This document shows, in pieces, positions 15,305-17,703 of a stretch of DNA of 17,703 nucleotides. The stretch is taken from the NCBI GenBank assembly GCA_903895005.1, contig CAITSH010000124.1, forward strand, positions 1 to 17,703, read 5' to 3'. This stretch comes from an uncultured Pseudomonadota bacterium. GTDB lineage: Bacteria; Pseudomonadota; Gammaproteobacteria; Burkholderiales; SG8-39. Under the pieces are notes generated by a model. That model had not been told where the DNA came from, made no database searches, and worked only from the letters and a program-made list of their open reading frames with translations. How positions within the stretch are numbered: the stretch's first letter is position 1; the number at the start of each line of letters is the position of its first letter. Position numbers and translations under genes: made by a program.

Positions 15305-15369
15305 GCTGGGCGGTTACGGCGGGAACAGGGCGGGCCGAATCTTCTCCCAAAAAAACCGCTCTCGCAAAC

Positions 15370-15398
15370 GATATATCGGACGGGCCCGACCGTGACAA
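15370..15398 (-). promoter_or_regulatory. Sigma-70 promoter with palindromic spacer, TauE/SafE gene
   Basis: On the minus strand, TTGTCA (plus 15393-15398) and TATATC (plus 15370-15375) are separated by exactly 17 bases, matching 5 of 6 and 4 of 6 consensus bases. The spacer is almost entirely a palindrome, CGGACGGGCCCGACCG (15377-15392), with one mismatched pair, so it may be an operator. The leader to the ATG would be about 58 bases. Confidence 0.55.
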
Positions 15399-15438
15399 GT
15401 CATGGGGGATGGGCGTGCCAGCCAAGCTTCCAGGGTGC

Positions 15439-16428
15439 TTACTGTTTCTTGTGGCAGGTACAGTCGCCCCAGCGGTAGAGGCGGGCGCAGTGGAGCAGGT
15501 GGCGCACTTCGGCGAATGTGCCGCGGCCGATGATTTCGCCGGGCGTTAGCCCGAAAATGCCCAAGCTGATGGACGGCGTCAGCGACACCACCGCATGCCA
15601 GGTGCGGCGCGGGATGAACAGTGCATCGCCGGCCTCGACGCGGGCGTATAGGCCTTTGGCCTGCGCAAAACGTTCGCGGATCGCCGTCGCTTGTGCCGAC
15701 TGCGGGCTGGCGTGTTCGCCGAGCCGTGTGATGTCCACGTCGCTCAGTGTCGCGCCCCAGTCGTACTTGCGTGACACCGACAGGTGCGGCGTCTGGTCAT
15801 TGGTAAATAGAACGAACTCCTTGGTGCCGCGCACCTGGCAAAACCAGTTGTTGGGGAAGTCAAAGTGCAGGCCCGTGAGCGTGTCGGCGGGGCCGATGAA
15901 GGCGTACTCCCAGGTCTTGCGCAGGCCGGGCCACAGCCTGCGAACCGGAAAATCATCGCGCAGCGCCGGTAGCGCGGCGAGCATGTTCCATTGCTGCAGG
16001 TACAGCCGGTCGGGCGTGAAGTCCATGCGCGACCAGTCAAGATAAAACGTCTCGTCCTTCTTCAGCTGCGCACGTCGCTCCACGCTGAGCAGTCCCTTGC
16101 CCGGCGGCGGTGATATGTTTGCCGCTGCATCGAGTTCACGCAGATACGGTGCGACCGGCAGGTGGCGTGCGGGCCGCGTTGCGCCCTGTTCAGTGAGACC
16201 GGTCTGGAAACGCGACACCACGCCCGCGGATTCTGCCGCGGTACTGGCATTGGCATCGCAAAGCGCAGCGAGCTTGTCGAAGCCCCAGTTTTCCCAGGCC
16301 GGCCAGTGCCTGACCGCGCCCTTTACCAGTAGGGGAGTCGTGCGCGCAGCGACGCCGGCTTCGAACTCAAACTGCGCGAATGGAATTTCGTCGACGAGGG
16401 TGAAGGCGGGGCCGCGGAACGGGGGCAT
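15439..16428 (-). CDS. JmjC/cupin-8 domain protein (putative 2-oxoglutarate oxygenase)
   Basis: The 329-residue protein has the iron-binding facial triad of cupin_8/JmjC oxygenases: His188 and Asp190 in LHFDF, and His278 in RRTWHAVV. Lys203 in GTKEFVLF is placed to bind 2-oxoglutarate. Known members hydroxylate protein or small-molecule targets. The N-terminal half (VKGAVRHWPAWENWGFDKL) is typical of this group. The end is unusual: Cys314, Cys323 and Cys325 in a CARLYRWGDCTCHKK tail, possibly a metal or redox site. ATG at 16428 is the first in-frame ATG; the ribosome site is weak. It stands between TauE and the HNH gene on the same strand, with gaps large enough for its own promoter (TAGAGT, plus 16456-16461, weak). 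Substrate is unknown. Confidence 0.88.
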   Translation of the reverse strand: MPPFRGPAFTLVDEIPFAQFEFEAGVAARTTPLLVKGAVRHWPAWENWGFDKLAALCDANASTAAESAGVVSRFQTGLTEQGATRPARHLPVAPYLRELDAAANISPPPGKGLLSVERRAQLKKDETFYLDWSRMDFTPDRLYLQQWNMLAALPALRDDFPVRRLWPGLRKTWEYAFIGPADTLTGLHFDFPNNWFCQVRGTKEFVLFTNDQTPHLSVSRKYDWGATLSDVDITRLGEHASPQSAQATAIRERFAQAKGLYARVEAGDALFIPRRTWHAVVSLTPSISLGIFGLTPGEIIGRGTFAEVRHLLHCARLYRWGDCTCHKKQ

Positions 16429-16495
16429 GCGTGATGGCGCAAATGCAAAGGAGGCACTCTAGCGCGTTTGCACCGAGTCGGCAGCAATGGGGGAT

Positions 16496-16529
16496 GGCTG
16501 GAAAGCCATGGCTGGCGCGGGTTTCGGGG
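16496..16529 (+). repeat. Dispersed 34-bp intergenic repeat, copy C
   Basis: Twenty-five of 34 bases match copy D. The core CTGGCGCGGGTTTC is intact while the left half has become GCCATGGC, itself a palindrome. It lies in the 156-bp gap between the HNH nuclease stop and the JmjC protein start. Confidence 0.65.
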
Positions 16530-16584
16530 TGGGGGTGAGGTCCGGGTTCCGGCGGTGCCAAGTTCGAATCGTTTGACGCGGCGG

Positions 16585-16884
16585 TCAGGGCTGCGGGTGC
16601 GAACCCTTGTGGCGCCGGCACAACGCGCGTTCTTCCTTGTCCTTTGCTTTTGCATCGGCGATGGTCTGCCATTGCATGTTGCGCGGCCGGTCCGCACCGC
16701 CGGCGCACAAGGGCACGATGTGGTCCACGACATAACCGGGGCAGGACCCGCGGGCGCGCCCGGTGCTGGGGCAGTGATGGGCCTGGACGAAGGCCGCGCG
16801 CTGCGCGGTACTGCGCTGGGTTCTTGCCATGGTGCCGGATGCGAGCAGCATCAAGGCCAGCCCCAGTATCAGCTTGAAAAGCAT
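16585..16884 (-). CDS. Secreted small HNH endonuclease
   Basis: The 99-residue protein begins with a signal peptide (residues 1-20, cleavage near SGTMA) and then has a compact HNH fold: CPSTGRARGSCPGYVVDHIV with Asp54-His55, Asn69 in PRNMQW and Lys80/Lys82 in DAKAKDKEE. Cys38, Cys48, Cys60 and Cys89 may form disulfides or bind metal. ATG at 16884 has GGAG about 11 bases upstream. HNH nucleases cut nucleic acid; a secreted one would work in the periplasm or outside, for example on incoming DNA. The small membrane-protein gene ends 21 bp upstream on the same strand, so the two may be co-transcribed. No immunity gene is recognised. Confidence 0.87.
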   Translation of the reverse strand: MLFKLILGLALMLLASGTMARTQRSTAQRAAFVQAHHCPSTGRARGSCPGYVVDHIVPLCAGGADRPRNMQWQTIADAKAKDKEERALCRRHKGSHPQP

Positions 16885-16905
16885 TTTTTGATTGCTCCGT
16901 GCGGC

Positions 16906-17103
16906 TCAGCCGACCGCCCAGTCCACCGCCGCGCCGACACCGTAACTCACCGCGAGCGCCACGATCAGCACCGTCAGGGTGCGCGTCATGCCCTTGGGGA
17001 AATCATTGCCGTCCATGTAGCGGTTGGCGTAATGCTGGGCGACGAAGAAGGCGATGGTCGAGAGGACAAAGCTGGTGATCGAGAAATTTTCCAGAAGACC
17101 CAT
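16906..17103 (-). CDS. Small two-helix membrane protein, unknown function
   Basis: The 65-residue protein has two hydrophobic helices (about 9-25 and 42-62) joined by a polar loop NRYMDGNDFPKGMTR, so it should be an inner-membrane hairpin. I do not recognise a family. ATG at 17103 is the first ATG in frame; the ribosome site is weak (AAGG about 12 bases upstream), so the start is not certain. It precedes the HNH gene by 21 bp and may be expressed with it. Composition fits a real protein, unlike the overlapping frames. Confidence 0.65.
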   Translation of the reverse strand: MGLLENFSITSFVLSTIAFFVAQHYANRYMDGNDFPKGMTRTLTVLIVALAVSYGVGAAVDWAVG

Positions 17104-17153
17104 GGCGGGGAGGGACCTTGGTGATGTGGCCGGTTAGGCGAAGGGGAGACGGC

Positions 17154-17187
17154 GGCTGAAAATGCCCGCCTGGCGCGGGTTTCCAGT
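17154..17187 (+). repeat. Dispersed 34-bp intergenic repeat, copy D
   Basis: This is the copy with the best hairpin. Read on the minus strand, CCCGC, a 5-base GCCAG loop and GCGGG are followed by CATTTTC, which resembles an intrinsic terminator. It matches copy B at 30 of 34 bases. It lies between the LOTUS-domain gene and the small membrane-protein gene. Confidence 0.75.
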
Positions 17188-17222
17188 CGCCATGCGTCTG
17201 GAGATTCGCGCGGGAAAGTATC

Positions 17223-17240
17223 AAGCCCTTGCGGGCTTTT
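17223..17240. terminator. Intrinsic terminator after the LOTUS-domain gene
   Basis: AAGCCC (17223-17228), a TTGC loop and GGGCTT (17233-17238) with TTTT at the right end form a stable hairpin 37 bases past the stop of the minus-strand gene. The T-run is on the plus strand, so for the minus-strand gene the U-tract is poor, yet placement fits. Confidence 0.6.
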
Positions 17241-17277
17241 CAGTCTTGGTTCATTTCGGCAAGCGATGAAGCCACAC

Positions 17278-17703
17278 CTACTCGTGCGTCACACCCTTGA
17301 TCAGGTACGCGCCCGACTTCTCGTCCTTCTCGATGTCCAGCAGCTTGCGCGTTTTGGCTTCTTCGAGCAGGTCGCCGAAGGCCTTGAAGCCGTAGTAGCG
17401 CTCGTTGAAGCTCGGCTTTCTGCGCTTGAGGGTTTGCTTGACCATGGAGCCCCAGATTTTTTCCTCGGCACCGCGCTCCGATAACAGCGCTTCAATGGTT
17501 TCGATGACATAGCCGATGGCTTCTTCCTTCTTTCCCTGCTCGGGCTTGGTGCCGCCGGTGGGGGCGGCTTCCACTTCCACGGCCGCGATCGGGGTGCCGT
17601 TGCCCGGATGGGGCTCGCCCTTGGAAGCGGTGCGCTTGCGTATGGGCTTGGATTTTTTTACCGCGGAGACGCGGCCCTGGGTTTCACGCACCAGGTCGTC
17701 GTA
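17278..17703 (-). CDS. C-terminal part of a NYN/LOTUS-type protein, truncated by window
   Basis: The frame is open to the right edge, where it reads YDDLVRETQGR, so the N-terminus lies outside. About 45 residues of Lys/Pro/Gly/Ala-rich linker are followed by a region (about residues 55-135 from the GTG at 17691) with WGSMVKQTLKRRKPSFNERY, YGFKAFGDLLEEA and a beta hairpin ending AYLIKG. This pattern is the OST-HTH/LOTUS winged-helix fold, which binds RNA, often with quadruplex preference. Many bacterial LOTUS domains are the C-terminal part of NYN (LabA-like, PIN-fold nuclease) proteins, and YDDLVRET fits the end of such a domain. The NYN part cannot be seen here. Confidence 0.8.
   Translation of the reverse strand, partial: YDDLVRETQGRVSAVKKSKPIRKRTASKGEPHPGNGTPIAAVEVEAAPTGGTKPEQGKKEEAIGYVIETIEALLSERGAEEKIWGSMVKQTLKRRKPSFNERYYGFKAFGDLLEEAKTRKLLDIEKDEKSGAYLIKGVTHE

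Noticed and set aside
15413..15433. Possible fifth copy of the 34-bp repeat, inverted
   Set aside because: Only the short stretches GCCAGCC and TTCCAG resemble copy C in reverse; too little to call.
16447..17124. AAAGGAGG on the plus strand with a downstream TTG frame
   Set aside because: The spacing of 13 bases is too long, and the frame is antisense to the HNH and small membrane-protein genes.

Overview
The window is GC-rich, densely packed bacterial chromosome with short intergenic gaps. Gene content (MoxR-DUF58-VWA cluster, RIO-type kinase, AmiD-like lipoprotein amidase, GGDEF protein, BKACE-type enzyme beside an AtzG-like/amidase pair) and codon use suggest a betaproteobacterium, probably near Burkholderiales or Rhodocyclales. 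This is a judgement from gene style only; no marker gene or rRNA is present.

Layout. (1) Positions 1-3778, plus strand: the end of a trypsin-like serine protease, then a tightly coupled MoxR AAA+ ATPase, DUF58 protein and membrane-anchored von Willebrand factor A (VWA) protein. (2) 3779-3900: convergent spacer with a widespread proteobacterial intergenic hairpin repeat and a second hairpin. (3) 3901-8801, minus strand: in transcription order, a secreted tandem rhodanese, an AmiD-like amidase lipoprotein, a secreted DUF4399 protein, a secreted ankyrin-repeat protein with a duplicated C-terminal motif, and a RIO-family kinase. (4) 8802-9096: divergent spacer with a near-perfect dyad and a short direct repeat. 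(5) 9097-10805, plus strand: a diguanylate cyclase 14 bp ahead of a MinD/FlhG-like ATPase. (6) 11010-14446, plus strand: a compact four-gene putative catabolic operon (AtzG-like small subunit, amidase, glutathione S-transferase-like protein, DUF849/BKACE beta-keto acid cleavage enzyme). (7) 14555-17703, minus strand: TauE/SafE exporter, JmjC/cupin-8 protein, secreted HNH nuclease, small two-helix membrane protein, and the C-terminal part of a protein ending in a LOTUS-like domain, cut by the window edge.

Most genes belong to known families. The best candidates for something less described are the amidase/GST/BKACE operon, which looks like a pathway for an unidentified amide whose product is cleaved as a beta-keto acid; the orphan GGDEF/MinD pair; the duplicated 33-residue motif in the ankyrin protein; and a 34-bp degenerate, partly palindromic repeat found in four intergenic gaps, always in the same orientation. 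No tRNA, rRNA, CRISPR array, transposase or phage gene was seen.
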